From positions 1 to 64,000 of the forward strand of contig JAAVDX010000024.1 in the NCBI GenBank assembly GCA_014801585.1: 64,000 bases of DNA, given 5' to 3'. Origin of the DNA: Bacteroides sp. GTDB taxonomy: Bacteria > Bacteroidota > Bacteroidia > Bacteroidales > Muribaculaceae. This document shows, in pieces, positions 8,273-18,464 of this stretch (its first letter is position 1; the number at the start of each line of letters is the position of its first letter). Position numbers and translations under genes: made by a program. Under the pieces are notes generated by a model. That model had not been told where the DNA came from. It was given only the letters and a program-made list of their open reading frames with translations, and made no database searches.

Positions 8273-9502
8273 GTGATTCTCAACTATATCTGGATCGCTT
8301 TCTTCCTTATCGCCTTTCTTATGGCCTGCGGACAGAGCCTTTTCTATGGCAATGTTTCCATCTGGTCAGAGATAATGAATGCGTCGTTCACTCAGGCGGC
8401 ATTCGCATTTGAGGTCAGCCTGGGTCTGACGGGAGTTCTGGCCCTGTGGATGGGAATTATGCGTATCGGCGAAAAAGCCGGAGCAATCTCAGCTATGTCC
8501 CGGCTGATATCCCCACTGTTCTCCCGACTTTTTCCGGGTATACCCAAAGATCATCCGGCAATGGGAGCTATTTTTATGAATATCTCTGCCAATATGCTCG
8601 GTCTTGACAACGCTGCGACGCCAATGGGGCTGAGAGCAATGCAGGAGATGCAGTCGCTGAATCCTGAGAAAGACCGCGCTACGGATGCCATGATCATGTT
8701 CCTTGTGCTAAATAGCAGCGGACTATGTCTGATTCCGGTAAGCATTATGATGTATCGTGCGCAAGGCGGAGCCGCAAATCCATCCGATATATTTCTTCCC
8801 ATTCTTATAGCCACGGCCATTGCTACCCTCGTCGGACTCTTCGCTCTATGCCTGAAACAGCGGATACGCATAGATCGTGTTATCCTCTCATGGATGGCAG
8901 GGATAGCAATAGTGGTAGGAGGAGTCGCATGGATATTTTCAGGCATGAACTCCGAAGACGCGCAGAAATGGAGTACTTTCATCGCCAACTTTATATTGTT
9001 CAGCGTCATAATCGGATTTATAGCGGCCGGTATGAGGAAGCATCTACGCGTATATGATATCTTCATTGAAGGAGCAAAAGAGGGGTTCAAGACCGCAGTG
9101 AGTATTATCCCATATCTTGTAGCCATCCTTGTGGCGATAGGGATGTTCCGTGCCTCCGGTGCTTTGGATATATTTACAGGATGGGTGGAAAGTCTTGTGG
9201 GGAGCATGGGATTCGACACGCGCTGGGTGGGAGCGTTGCCAACGATGCTGATGAAACCTCTGAGTGGGTCAGGGTCGTGCGCCATGATGCTCGATGTCAT
9301 GCAGGCCAACGGTCCCGATGCGTTCGTAAGCAAGCTGGCCGCCGCAGTACGTGGCAGCACGGATACGACTTTCTACATTCTTGCCGTCTACTTTGGATCG
9401 GTCGGCATAAGCCGCACGAGATATGCAGCAGGATATGCTTTGCTTGCAGACATTACCGGAGCGGTAGCAGCAGTAGCGGTAGCTTATCTTTTTTTTGGAT
9501 AA
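8273..9502 (+). CDS. Nucleoside-recognition domain membrane protein (fused SpmA/SpmB-like)
   Basis: A 409-residue polytopic membrane protein. The first half matches the spore maturation protein A type (NMLGLDNAATPMGLRAM) and the second half the SpmB type (MKPLSGSGSCAMML... TDTTFYILAVYFGSVGI), so it is the fused form seen in many non-sporulating bacteria. It carries Gate-type nucleoside-recognition domains. Transport of a small metabolite is suspected but not proven for the family. The start is GTG, directly ahead of the first membrane segment. The 3' end overlaps the valS promoter. Confidence 0.87.
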   Translation: MILNYIWIAFFLIAFLMACGQSLFYGNVSIWSEIMNASFTQAAFAFEVSLGLTGVLALWMGIMRIGEKAGAISAMSRLISPLFSRLFPGIPKDHPAMGAIFMNISANMLGLDNAATPMGLRAMQEMQSLNPEKDRATDAMIMFLVLNSSGLCLIPVSIMMYRAQGGAANPSDIFLPILIATAIATLVGLFALCLKQRIRIDRVILSWMAGIAIVVGGVAWIFSGMNSEDAQKWSTFIANFILFSVIIGFIAAGMRKHLRVYDIFIEGAKEGFKTAVSIIPYLVAILVAIGMFRASGALDIFTGWVESLVGSMGFDTRWVGALPTMLMKPLSGSGSCAMMLDVMQANGPDAFVSKLAAAVRGSTDTTFYILAVYFGSVGISRTRYAAGYALLADITGAVAAVAVAYLFFG

Positions 9503-9525
9503 ATGATTGGAATGTATTAATTTTG
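9495..9525 (+). promoter_or_regulatory. valS promoter (TTG-N20-TAATTTTG)
   Basis: TTG at 9495-9497 and TAATTTTG at 9518-9525 are 20 bases apart, a good Bacteroidota housekeeping promoter. It overlaps the end of the preceding gene and gives a leader of about 120 bases. The leader contains a small hairpin (cctcgat / atcgagg). Confidence 0.65.
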
Positions 9526-9654
9526 CATTAGGATAGAGGGAGAAGAAAGTGGGCAGGTAGCAAAGTTGCGTGTCTATGTTCAATCCTCGATGTCAGTATA
9601 ATCGAGGCAAGGGAAAGATAAATAATCGAAAAAACTACATTACAACTTGATAGC

Positions 9655-12294
9655 GTGAAAGAATTAGAAGCAAAATACGACCCGAAGTCGGTAGAAGACA
9701 AATGGTATGGCTATTGGATGGAGCAAGGGCTGTTTCATTCAGAGCCAGATGAACGCGAACCATATTGCATCGTAATCCCGCCGCCGAATGTGACGGGTGT
9801 GCTCCACATGGGCCACATGCTCAATAATACTATACAGGATATCCTCGTGCGTCGTGCGCGTATGCAGGGTAAGAATGCACTCTGGGTGCCCGGCACTGAC
9901 CACGCTGCTATTGCTACAGAGACAAAAGTAATAGCCAAACTCGCTGAACAGGGAATCAAGAAGACCGACCTTTCGCGTGAGGAATTCCTCGAACATGCCT
10001 GGGACTGGACCCGCAATCACGGCGGCATTATCCTCTCGCAGTTGCGCAAACTCGGTGCGTCATGCGATTGGGAACGTACGGCATTCACACTTGACGAACT
10101 CCGCTCAAAGTCGGTGATCAAGGTATTCTGCGATCTCTATAATAAAGGGCTCATTTATCGTGGGCTCCGAATGGTCAATTGGGATCCGAAGAATCGCACT
10201 GCCATATCCGACGATGAGGTCTACTATGAGCAGGAACATTCCAAGCTCTACTATCTTCGCTATTATGTAAAAGATGATCCCGAAGGCCGCTATGCTATCG
10301 TAGCAACCACGCGTCCGGAAACAATCATGGGCGACACTGCAATGTGTATAAATCCAAAAGACCCGAAGAATGAATGGCTGAAGGGAAAGACCGTGATTGT
10401 CCCCCTCGTAGGTCGAGAGATTCCCGTGATTGAAGACCGTTATGTAGATATAGAGTTTGGCACGGGTTGTCTCAAGGTCACTCCGGCCCACGACAAGAAC
10501 GACAACATGCTCGGCAAGACCCACAATCTTGACTCAATCGATATCTTCAACGAGGATGGTACACTCAACGACCTCGGCGGTGCATATGCCGGAATGGATC
10601 GTTTTGACTGCCGCAAAGTTATCGCCAAAGATCTCAAAGAGGCAGGGCTGATGGAGAAGGAAGAGGATTACGTCAACAACGTAGGCTATTCCGAACGTAC
10701 AAAAGTAGCTATCGAACCACGTCTGTCGCTTCAGTGGTTTATCAAGATGAAGCACTTTGCCGACATTGCTCTTTCCCCGGTGATGGACGATGATATACGA
10801 TTTGTACCCGAAAAGTATAAAAACACATATCGTATCTGGCTTGAAAATATTCAGGACTGGTGTATCAGCCGCCAACTCTGGTGGGGACATCGCATCCCGG
10901 CTTATTACTACGCCGGTGCGGACGGACAGGAGCATATCGTAGTAGCCGAGACAAAGGAAGAGGCCCTTGAAAAGGCATGTGCAGAAAGCGGTCTGCCGCT
11001 TACTCCTGACTCTCTGCGTCAGGATGAAGGTGCACTCGACACGTGGTTTAGCTCGTGGCTTTGGCCCATTACTCTATTCAATGGAATTCTCGATCCGGGC
11101 AACAAGGAAATATCTTACTACTATCCTACGGCTACGCTCGTGACCGGACCGGATATTATCTTCTTCTGGGTGGCCCGCATGATTATGGCCGGCTACGAAT
11201 ATGTAGGCAACAAGCCCTTCGATAATGTGTATTTTACCGGTATTGTTCGTGATAAGATCGGCCGCAAAATGTCGAAATCCCTCGGCAACTCACCCGACCC
11301 GCTTGAACTCATCGATAAGTTCGGTGCCGATGGTGTGCGTATGGGTCTGATGCTCGCTGCTCCAGCCGGAAATGACATTATGTATGATGATTCCCTCTGC
11401 GAACAGGGGCGTAATTTCTGCAATAAAATCTGGAATGCCTTCCGCCTTGTCAAAGGTTGGGAGCAGTCTGATATCGAGCAGCCTGAAGCCTCACGTCTCG
11501 GATTGGAGTGGATGGAGGCCAAACTTCAGGCTACCGTCAACGAGGTCAACGACCTTATGGGTAAATTCCGTATCTCGGAAGCCCTGATGGCCCTCTACAA
11601 ACTCTTCTGGGATGAGTTCTCCTCATGGTTGCTTGAGGTAGTTAAGCCGGCCTATGGTCAGCCGATTGATAAGAAGACCTACGACGGTGTGCTCTCAGTG
11701 TTTGACAATCTGCTGAAACTCCTCCATCCCTTCATGCCCTTCATCACGGAGGAACTCTGGCAGCATCTCTATGAGCGCAAGGAGGGCGAAAGCATCATGA
11801 ATGCCCGACAGTCCGAAGATGCAGCCCAGACAGAGTCGCAGAAATCCCTTATCGATAAATTCGAGACTCTGAAAGAACTCATAGCAGGTGTTCGCACCGT
11901 GAGAAAGCAGCGTCAGCTCCCGCAGCGTGAACCCCTGAAATTGCAGGTAAAAGGCTCGCATGACGCCACTCTGGACGCCATTCTTGTTAAGATGGGTAAT
12001 CTTGAGGCGATCGAAGCAGTTGAAGAGAAGGCCGGCATGTCGCAGAGTTTCCTCGTAGGAGCCACGGAATACATTATTCCGCTTGCCGGAAATGTAGATG
12101 TTGAAGCCGAGCGTAAGAAACTTGAAGCTGATCTTGAATATCAGAAGAAATTCCTTGCCGGAGTAGAGAAGAAGCTATCCAACGAACGCTTCGTAAATTC
12201 GGCTCCCGAGAAGGTCGTGGCGCTTGAACGTAAGAAACGTGAAGACGCACTGACAAAGATAGCGGCTATTGAGGCGGCGCTCGCAAGTCTTTAA
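9655..12294 (+). CDS. valS: Valyl-tRNA synthetase
   Basis: Class I synthetase that charges tRNA-Val and edits misactivated threonine. The HIGH-type motif is HMGH at 51-54 and KMSKS is at 538-542. The editing domain lies between them and includes [12 protein letters not shown]. An anticodon-binding helical domain follows, and the charged C-terminal coiled coil (about 810-879) is typical of ValRS. The 879-residue length is usual. The start is a GTG, since [17 protein letters not shown] is the common N-terminus of the family. It has its own promoter and ends at a strong bidirectional terminator. Confidence 0.98.
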   Translation: MKELEAKYDPKSVEDKWYGYWMEQGLFHSEPDEREPYCIVIPPPNVTGVLHMGHMLNNTIQDILVRRARMQGKNALWVPGTDHAAIATETKVIAKLAEQGIKKTDLSREEFLEHAWDWTRNHGGIILSQLRKLGASCDWERTAFTLDELRSKSVIKVFCDLYNKGLIYRGLRMVNWDPKNRTAISDDEVYYEQEHSKLYYLRYYVKDDPEGRYAIVATTRPETIMGDTAMCINPKDPKNEWLKGKTVIVPLVGREIPVIEDRYVDIEFGTGCLKVTPAHDKNDNMLGKTHNLDSIDIFNEDGTLNDLGGAYAGMDRFDCRKVIAKDLKEAGLMEKEEDYVNNVGYSERTKVAIEPRLSLQWFIKMKHFADIALSPVMDDDIRFVPEKYKNTYRIWLENIQDWCISRQLWWGHRIPAYYYAGADGQEHIVVAETKEEALEKACAESGLPLTPDSLRQDEGALDTWFSSWLWPITLFNGILDPGNKEISYYYPTATLVTGPDIIFFWVARMIMAGYEYVGNKPFDNVYFTGIVRDKIGRKMSKSLGNSPDPLELIDKFGADGVRMGLMLAAPAGNDIMYDDSLCEQGRNFCNKIWNAFRLVKGWEQSDIEQPEASRLGLEWMEAKLQATVNEVNDLMGKFRISEALMALYKLFWDEFSSWLLEVVKPAYGQPIDKKTYDGVLSVFDNLLKLLHPFMPFITEELWQHLYERKEGESIMNARQSEDAAQTESQKSLIDKFETLKELIAGVRTVRKQRQLPQREPLKLQVKGSHDATLDAILVKMGNLEAIEAVEEKAGMSQSFLVGATEYIIPLAGNVDVEAERKKLEADLEYQKKFLAGVEKKLSNERFVNSAPEKVVALERKKREDALTKIAAIEAALASL

Positions 12295-12311
12295 ACGACG
12301 CCAATCATATT

Positions 12312-12370
12312 ATTCCTACAAAATAAAGACAGGCCTGAATCTTTCAGGCCTGTCTTTATTTTGTAGGAAT
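12312..12370. terminator. Bidirectional terminator, perfect 27-bp stem
   Basis: Arms 12312-12338 and 12344-12370 are exact inverted copies around a 5-base loop. It lies between the convergent ends of valS and the GHL10 glycosidase and carries T-rich tracts on both strands, so it can serve both genes. Confidence 0.85.
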
Positions 12371-12384
12371 ATAAGTTGCTGATA

Positions 12385-13944
12385 TTATCGTCGGAGTGTG
12401 ACAGGGCGTGATTCGCGGTTGAGGCGATCAAGAGATGTCACTGCGAAACGCAGACCCTCAATTGACATTGGATCCATATCATCGCTGATTTTGACACGTG
12501 TCATTCCGGTAAGAGCCACGATTGTCTCCGGATCATCGAGATTCTGCATGTTTTCATCCGGCAGGAAACTATAGACCACAAATTTTACAGCATCATCCTC
12601 ACGATCATGTTTCTTCGGAGCTTCCCATTCGAGGAAAGTCTTTCCGTCATAGCGCTCGATGCGCAGATTAGAAGGAGCTTGCGGACGTTTGTCATCACCT
12701 TTGACGGCAAGGTTATCCCATGTAGGAGGTAGGGCAATCGTACGTTGGAAATGATTCTGGAGAGAATCACGCACACCTTTATAATTTTCGGTCACCCAAT
12801 AGCCATGCCACCATACATTGCCTTCGACATTCTTAAGCCTGCGGGAAAGCTCAATCTTTGAAGCGAGTTCATTCTTTGCTTTTGTGCGGGCATCCGCTAC
12901 ATCCATTGTGCGTTTGGTATCCTGTCCGATATAGAGCTGCGTAGGAGCCTTTACATTCTTGTCCCACCACTCTGCGAGATGGCGCGATGGAGCCACTTGC
13001 AGGTCAAGATTCCAATAGAGCTGAGGAGCGAGATAGTCAATCCAGCCATTGTTGCTCCAGAGAAGCACGTCGGCATAAAGATCATCATAGTTTTGAAGAC
13101 CATTCGAGTTGGATCCGCGCGGATCATTTTTCTTATTACGCCATATCCCGAAAGGGGATACTCCGAAGCGTACCCAAGGTTTCGTAGCTCGCATTGTGTC
13201 GTGAAGCTGCTTGATGAGAAGGTCCACATTGTGACGCCGCCAATCTGCCTTATTCATTCCCTTCCCGAATTTAGCGTATGAGGCAGCATCTGCATTGAAT
13301 GGATTGCCCGCGGCAGGGTATGGATAAAAATAGTCGTCAATATGGATAGCGTCGACATCGTAGCGGCTCATGATATCCTCTACGACTTTGCAAATAAAAT
13401 CGCGATTTTCCTGATAGGCCGGATCGAAGAATAGTTTGCCGTCATATTTAAAATAGCGCTCAGGATGCTTCTTCGAGTCGTGATCAGCAGGAATATTATC
13501 TGTGGATAGATTAGAGGATACCCGATAGGGATTCAGCCACGCATGAAACTCCATGCCACGATTATGGGCCTCCTGAATTGTGAATTCCATTGGATCCCAC
13601 ATAGGGTCGGGAGCTTTCCCTCGTCGGCCCGTAAGCCAGCTTGTCCAGGGTTCGAGATCGGATTTATAGGCGGCATCGGCCGTCGGGCGTACCTGAAAAA
13701 TAACGGCATTACAACCTGCGGCCTGAAGTTTGTCGAGCTGATCCTGAATATACGCCTTTGCTTTATTAGTTGGCATTTTCATCCATTGGGTCTGACCGAT
13801 AAGATGAAGCCATGCTCCGCGGAATTCGCGTTTCTGAGCTTCCTGCTCGGCAGCAGAAAGATTTATAGCGAAGCAAGCCGAGAAACAAGCAATGAAAAAG
13901 GCAGCAAAGAGCCTTTTGAAGAGATAAGATTTAAGCTTTGTCAT
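12385..13944 (-). CDS. Glycosyl hydrolase-like 10 (GHL10/DUF187) secreted enzyme
   Basis: A 519-residue protein with a signal peptide (to about residue 30, NLSAAEQ). The GHL10 TIM-barrel begins at REFRGAWLH. Family segments include GCNAVIFQVRPTADA, EFHAWLNPYRV and DAIHIDDYFYPYP, the last with acidic residues of the putative active site. The C-terminal part (from about 415) looks like a fibronectin III-type beta domain (PQAPSNLRIERYDGKTFLEW). Relatives such as YngK are poorly characterised; a few cleave peptidoglycan-derived or other glycans. The start codon lies in one arm of an 18-bp inverted repeat (13934-13983). Confidence 0.88.
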   Translation of the reverse strand: MTKLKSYLFKRLFAAFFIACFSACFAINLSAAEQEAQKREFRGAWLHLIGQTQWMKMPTNKAKAYIQDQLDKLQAAGCNAVIFQVRPTADAAYKSDLEPWTSWLTGRRGKAPDPMWDPMEFTIQEAHNRGMEFHAWLNPYRVSSNLSTDNIPADHDSKKHPERYFKYDGKLFFDPAYQENRDFICKVVEDIMSRYDVDAIHIDDYFYPYPAAGNPFNADAASYAKFGKGMNKADWRRHNVDLLIKQLHDTMRATKPWVRFGVSPFGIWRNKKNDPRGSNSNGLQNYDDLYADVLLWSNNGWIDYLAPQLYWNLDLQVAPSRHLAEWWDKNVKAPTQLYIGQDTKRTMDVADARTKAKNELASKIELSRRLKNVEGNVWWHGYWVTENYKGVRDSLQNHFQRTIALPPTWDNLAVKGDDKRPQAPSNLRIERYDGKTFLEWEAPKKHDREDDAVKFVVYSFLPDENMQNLDDPETIVALTGMTRVKISDDMDPMSIEGLRFAVTSLDRLNRESRPVTLRR

Positions 13945-13983
13945 ATTGCAAATTTACAAAAAAAATTGCAATATGACAAAGCT
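13934..13983 (-). promoter_or_regulatory. Hairpin covering the GHL10 start codon
   Basis: Arms 13934-13951 and 13966-13983 are exact 18-bp inverted copies around a 14-base A/T loop. In the minus-strand transcript the downstream arm contains the ATG and the next two codons, so the folded form would hide the ribosome start region. It also occupies most of the 79 bases after ald and could slow read-through from ald. Confidence 0.6.
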
Positions 13984-14023
13984 ATAAAGAATCAAATTAA
14001 AAGCTTCGGAGAGTCAGACTCAA

Positions 14024-15130
14024 TCAGAGGGAGAGGGGAGTGTAGGGCAGATCAAAGGCTTCGGCTACTGCTTTGAAGGTGACTTTTCCATCCTCTACGT
14101 TGACACCTTCTGCAAGTCCGGGATCCTGACGGCAAGCTTCTTTCCAGCCGAGGTCAGCCAGGCGGAGAGCATAGGGAAGAGTCGCATTCGTAAGAGCAAG
14201 GGTAGAAGTGTAAGGGACGGCACCCGGAATATTGGCTACTGCATATTGAATCACTCCGTCTACTTCGAAGGTCGGTTCGCTATGAGTAGTCGGATGAGAT
14301 GTCTCGAAGCATCCTCCCTGATCAATAGCGACGTCTACCATTACCGAGCCCGGGCGCATAAGACTGATCATATCTCGAGTGATGAGATGCGGAGCTTTCG
14401 CACCCGGAATCAATACGGAGCCGATTACAAGGTCGGTTGTCGGAAGTTCCTGCTCTATGTTATGCTGCGAACTGTAAAGAGTCTTGACATTCTTTGGCAT
14501 TACTTCCGCACAGTGTCTTAGGGTCGGGAGAGAAATATCGGTGATCGTGACGTCTGCGCCCAGACCGGCTGCCATAAGCGCTGCATTGCGTCCTACTACG
14601 CCCGCACCCAGCACGAGTACCTTGGCCGGACGCACACCCGGTACGCCTCCGAGAAGCACCCCTCGGCCTCCCTGAGGTTTTTCGAGAAATCGCGCTCCTT
14701 CCTGAATTGACATACGCCCGGCCACTTCTGACATCGGAATGAGCAGAGGGAGAGTTCCCTGACGATCGCGCACAGTCTCATAGGCAATGCAGACAGCCCC
14801 CGACTTTATCATAGCCTCGGTGAGGGGAAGATCGGATGCGAAATGGAAATAAGTGAAGAGCACCTGCCCCTTACGGACGAGGGAATATTCAGGTTCTATC
14901 GGTTCTTTAACCTTGATTATCATCTCTGCAGTAGCATAGACATCTTCGATAGTCGGGAGAATGGTAGCTCCGGCTGCTGCATATTCTTCATCGGAGAATC
15001 CGGATCCTTCTCCGGCCGTGTGCTGCACGTAGAGGTCATGACCATGCTTAATAAGTTCTTTCACACCTGCCGGGGTAGCACCTACGCGGTTTTCATTGTT
15101 TTTGATCTCTTTGGGAATTCCGATTTTCAT
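14024..15130 (-). CDS. ald: Alanine dehydrogenase
   Basis: Catalyses NAD-dependent interconversion of L-alanine with pyruvate and ammonia. The N-terminus MKIGIPKEIKNNENRVG is diagnostic. Lys75 (KVK) and His96 (FTYFHFASD) occupy the positions of the family's catalytic residues. The Rossmann glycine motif is VLGAGVVGRNAA. The 368-residue length is normal. A well-spaced promoter (15222-15251) lies upstream. The GHL10 gene follows after 79 bases. Confidence 0.98.
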   Translation of the reverse strand: MKIGIPKEIKNNENRVGATPAGVKELIKHGHDLYVQHTAGEGSGFSDEEYAAAGATILPTIEDVYATAEMIIKVKEPIEPEYSLVRKGQVLFTYFHFASDLPLTEAMIKSGAVCIAYETVRDRQGTLPLLIPMSEVAGRMSIQEGARFLEKPQGGRGVLLGGVPGVRPAKVLVLGAGVVGRNAALMAAGLGADVTITDISLPTLRHCAEVMPKNVKTLYSSQHNIEQELPTTDLVIGSVLIPGAKAPHLITRDMISLMRPGSVMVDVAIDQGGCFETSHPTTHSEPTFEVDGVIQYAVANIPGAVPYTSTLALTNATLPYALRLADLGWKEACRQDPGLAEGVNVEDGKVTFKAVAEAFDLPYTPLSL

Positions 15131-15221
15131 GGTATTCTTTAGTTTGGGTTAATAGATAGGTTTGCTCCCGACGATTCAATATCAGGAATGTTTGGGAGTT
15201 ATAATTGATTTTAAGGTAATG

Positions 15222-15251
15222 CAAACTTAAAGAAAAATTTTGAAAAAGCAA
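15222..15251 (-). promoter_or_regulatory. ald promoter (TTG-N19-TAAGTTTG, minus strand)
   Basis: Minus-strand TAAGTTTG (15222-15229) and TTG (15249-15251) are 19 bases apart, the consensus spacing. The -33 element sits inside the left arm of the terminator of the preceding gene. Confidence 0.65.
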
Positions 15252-15289
15252 AGGAATCACCGAAAAAATCAGCGATTCCTTTGCTTTTT
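15243..15289 (-). terminator. Terminator after the small lipoprotein gene
   Basis: Exact 16-bp arms at 15243-15258 and 15274-15289, loop 15 bases, ending in T-rich sequence on both strands. It lies about 50 bases past the lipoprotein stop and overlaps the ald promoter. Confidence 0.7.
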
Positions 15290-15339
15290 TGTTATTTACT
15301 ATGCAGGCCGTTAACCTATAAAAAAGAAGGATAGCGGAA

Positions 15340-15657
15340 TTATTGGAGCTGCCGCGCCAGATCGGGGCGTGTAGCGCGTATTGTGGAGATGAATGCAGAG
15401 TCGAAGGCTGCCGCTGATTCCGGACGTTCAGCTATGTGGAAGCGTGATTTCTCCGCATTCGCATCAAGGATTGCTCCGTGGAATTCCATTGAATCTTTAA
15501 ATTCGCGGGTGATGATTTTACGCGCTGCTTCGCGCCCAGCATTGCGCGCCTCTTCGAGTTGCGCATCCGTCTCGTGAGAGTCAGCTGAGGAAGATCCCGA
15601 TTTTCCTCCACACCCTGCCAACCCGAATATAAGGATTGCTATTATAAAATATTTCAT
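15340..15657 (-). CDS. Small lipoprotein of unknown function
   Basis: A 105-residue protein with a short hydrophobic signal and a lipobox LAGC (Cys at residue 16), followed by a Gly/Ser-rich linker. The rest is a charged, mostly helical segment (EEARNAGREAARKIITREFKD) of no family I recognise. A lipid anchor in the inner or outer membrane is predicted. It has its own terminator downstream. It lies 113 bases past the S9 peptidase start on the same strand, so it may be read in the same transcript order. Confidence 0.75.
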   Translation of the reverse strand: MKYFIIAILIFGLAGCGGKSGSSSADSHETDAQLEEARNAGREAARKIITREFKDSMEFHGAILDANAEKSRFHIAERPESAAAFDSAFISTIRATRPDLARQLQ

Positions 15658-15770
15658 TGGATTTGATTTCTGAATTAAGTGATAGAGTGAGGATTTATAC
15701 AGGGCGGAAGTCGTAAAGACTTCGAGACTCTTGTTTATAGTCAGATATTGGCTTTCGCCGAATCCGCAAT

Positions 15771-18395
15771 TTACTTATAGATGCTGTTCCACCAACGGGG
15801 ATCATCTTTCAGCCAGCGTTCAAACCAAGCCATGATTGTCGCATGCCATTCTTTGCGCTGCTGAAAATCGTAGACTACGTGGTCAGAACCATCGACGGTA
15901 ATGAACTCAACTTCGCGTCCGAGGAGTTTCAGAGCGTTGAAGAGCTGTATGGATTCTCCGATCGGCACATTGGTGTCGCGATTACCGTGAAGAAGCAGAA
16001 GCGGTGTATGAATCTTATCTGCTGCGAAAAGCGGAGAGTTCTCCGTGAAGAGTGTCGGATTATTCCAGGGATAACTACGGGCGGCCGCAACTGAATTATA
16101 GCTGTAACCCCAGAATCCTTCGCCCCAATATGAGGTGATGTTGGAAATGCCGGCATGACTCACGGCTGCCGCAAAGATATCTGTCTTGGTCTGAAGCAGG
16201 TCGGTCATAAATCCGCCATAACTTGCTCCGATGCAACCGATCTTCTTACGGTCGATATAAGGGTGTTCATCACAGAATTTTCCGACGCCATAGATAATCT
16301 CATCAGCTGTGCGGTCGCCCCAAGCGTTGACATGGCGTGCGGAAAATTCCTGACCATATCCGGTTGTACCCGATGGGTTGAGAGTGAGCACCACATAGCC
16401 GCGCGAAGCAAACAGATTCGGTGTATAAGGGGAATGACTTGTATGAGTAGTGGGGACTGTGCCGCTATAATAATACACGATCATTGGGTATTTCTTCGAC
16501 GGATCGAAATCCGGAGGAAGCGTCATCGTACACTCTACGGTAGTCGGCAACTGTGCTATTGAATCCGGTTTAGTGTATGCCTCAGCCGGACAGGTGAAAC
16601 TCCACATTTCCGATTCGCCGGCTTTAAGATTTGAAGTATATGCCAGATTGGGGTCAGCTATAAGAGCAGATTTCCCGGAACGTGTATTGAGGTTATAAGC
16701 TTTGCCGATATAATTATATCCCATACCGGTGTAGGCTGCAAATTCCGGCCGATTACGACTGACGGTCCATGTCGATACGTAGTCTACTTCAGTAGGCAAC
16801 TCTATAATCTCATCTGTCTTAGGATTCAGGCGATATAGCTTCCGATCATAGCCCTTAGTTGCCATGAAATATAGATTCCCGTTGGTAGGATTCCATTTCA
16901 TTCCGCTTTCAACTGCGGGGTCAAAATTGCGTGTCATCGGACGTATATCAGCAAGCTCGCCTTTACCGATACGAGCCATATATAACTGAATATCGAAATC
17001 ATTTCCCCACGTGAAATTTCCGGCGTTCAGCCCGATTCCGTTGAAAGCATTCGGGCCGGCTGCGATCATCAGACTCTTGCCGTCGGGAGAGTAGATCGCA
17101 TCCGTAATTGAAGAATCAATACCGCGGATTGTATCAGTGTGAAGAGTAGCAAGATCGAGCTCTACGAGAGTTGCCTCATAGAAAGGAAATTGCTCCGGAG
17201 TCTCACGAGTTGAGGAGTAGAGAATTTTTTTAGAATCCGGCGCGATATCAAGAAGATATGTGGACGGGCCTCCTGAGGTAATAGGTTGCTGAGCTTTCTC
17301 GGCGAATCTATAGATAGAGAGATAGCGCGAAGTGCGGTTGGAGGGCTGGCGATCGTCGGGCGACTGCAGTCGGCGCATTATCCCTTCATCCTTTTTACCG
17401 TCGACCTTAGTAGAATATATCATATAAGAGCCGTCAGGTGCAAGCATCCCTCCTACGACGTCTTCAGGAAGTCCGGAAGCTTTCACCCTGCGTTTCATCG
17501 ATGGAATATCCAGTTCCACGAGTGAGTTACCCATCTTGCGCGACGACTCACTGAAAAGTAAAGTTGCATCTTTCGACTGAATCCATTCCGCATCAGCCGA
17601 CAGATCTTCCGCTATGGTTTTACCCGTTCGTCGGTCAGTTACACTGACATGATTATCGGTGTTGACACCATTTTCACAGAATGTTGTGCGCAACATAAGA
17701 TAATTGCCGTCGGGAGAGATGCTGACATCGCTGATTCTTTCGCCGTCGACGACGGTATAAATATTATAACGGGTATCCAGTTCAGGACCTTGGGCGATAT
17801 TGACAGAGCGGGAATCCTTGTCGGCAACTATAGAAATTTCCGGGGCATCGACACCTCCCGACGAAAGGAGATGAAACTCCAAGAGCACATCCCGATCAGG
17901 TTCGACAGTAAGACGACCGGAGGTCGGTTTGGCTATTGAATCCTCCTGCGACTTTTCCATAAATTCCTTACCATCAAGATATGCCTTCATCATAGCCGGA
18001 GTTACTACCGTCAATTCTCCTTTGAAGAATGCATCCGGGCGGATTCGGGTTACGAATCTACGTAATTCAAGCTGTCGGTCAGAACTATTCTGATCATTTG
18101 CTTTAAAATTCTTAAAATCTGCTATTGCAGAAGAGGCTTTAAGAGGAGAGATAGGAGTGAGTGCATCAAGCAGTTTGTCTTTAGCAAAAGGATTTCTTGA
18201 TGCGACGAGAGAATCAGGAGTCGTCGGAATCGGAAACGCCAGAGTCTCTCCGACAGCAAGATTCGTAATGCGGATAGTATCGGATTCAGCAGTTTTAACC
18301 GCCTCGGCCCGAGGGGCCTGATCTGCGAAAGCGCCGACAGCCGTCGCGGTTATGAATGCGACGGCTGTCGGAATAATATGCTTCTGTCTAATCAT
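15771..18395 (-). CDS. Secreted S9 family (prolyl-oligopeptidase-type) serine peptidase
   Basis: An 874-residue peptidase with an N-terminal signal peptide (to about AFADQAP). A beta-propeller-like region follows, with PDG/SPDGNYL repeats (ISPDGNYL, LAPDGSYM, YSPDGKSL), then a C-terminal alpha/beta hydrolase domain. The catalytic triad can be placed at Ser725 (GASYGG), Asp807 (HGNRDTNVP) and His839 (GSDHVVYD). The architecture matches dipeptidyl or acylaminoacyl peptidases that trim peptides in the periplasm. A second, distant S9 peptidase lies at 30977-33865. Exact cleavage preference cannot be told. Confidence 0.93.
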   Translation of the reverse strand: MIRQKHIIPTAVAFITATAVGAFADQAPRAEAVKTAESDTIRITNLAVGETLAFPIPTTPDSLVASRNPFAKDKLLDALTPISPLKASSAIADFKNFKANDQNSSDRQLELRRFVTRIRPDAFFKGELTVVTPAMMKAYLDGKEFMEKSQEDSIAKPTSGRLTVEPDRDVLLEFHLLSSGGVDAPEISIVADKDSRSVNIAQGPELDTRYNIYTVVDGERISDVSISPDGNYLMLRTTFCENGVNTDNHVSVTDRRTGKTIAEDLSADAEWIQSKDATLLFSESSRKMGNSLVELDIPSMKRRVKASGLPEDVVGGMLAPDGSYMIYSTKVDGKKDEGIMRRLQSPDDRQPSNRTSRYLSIYRFAEKAQQPITSGGPSTYLLDIAPDSKKILYSSTRETPEQFPFYEATLVELDLATLHTDTIRGIDSSITDAIYSPDGKSLMIAAGPNAFNGIGLNAGNFTWGNDFDIQLYMARIGKGELADIRPMTRNFDPAVESGMKWNPTNGNLYFMATKGYDRKLYRLNPKTDEIIELPTEVDYVSTWTVSRNRPEFAAYTGMGYNYIGKAYNLNTRSGKSALIADPNLAYTSNLKAGESEMWSFTCPAEAYTKPDSIAQLPTTVECTMTLPPDFDPSKKYPMIVYYYSGTVPTTHTSHSPYTPNLFASRGYVVLTLNPSGTTGYGQEFSARHVNAWGDRTADEIIYGVGKFCDEHPYIDRKKIGCIGASYGGFMTDLLQTKTDIFAAAVSHAGISNITSYWGEGFWGYSYNSVAAARSYPWNNPTLFTENSPLFAADKIHTPLLLLHGNRDTNVPIGESIQLFNALKLLGREVEFITVDGSDHVVYDFQQRKEWHATIMAWFERWLKDDPRWWNSIYK

Positions 18396-18464
18396 AAGAG
18401 ATTTTATGAAGAAAATTCTGATTATTGTTAAGACGTGCTAATGACTTACTACGCTCCATTCGTG

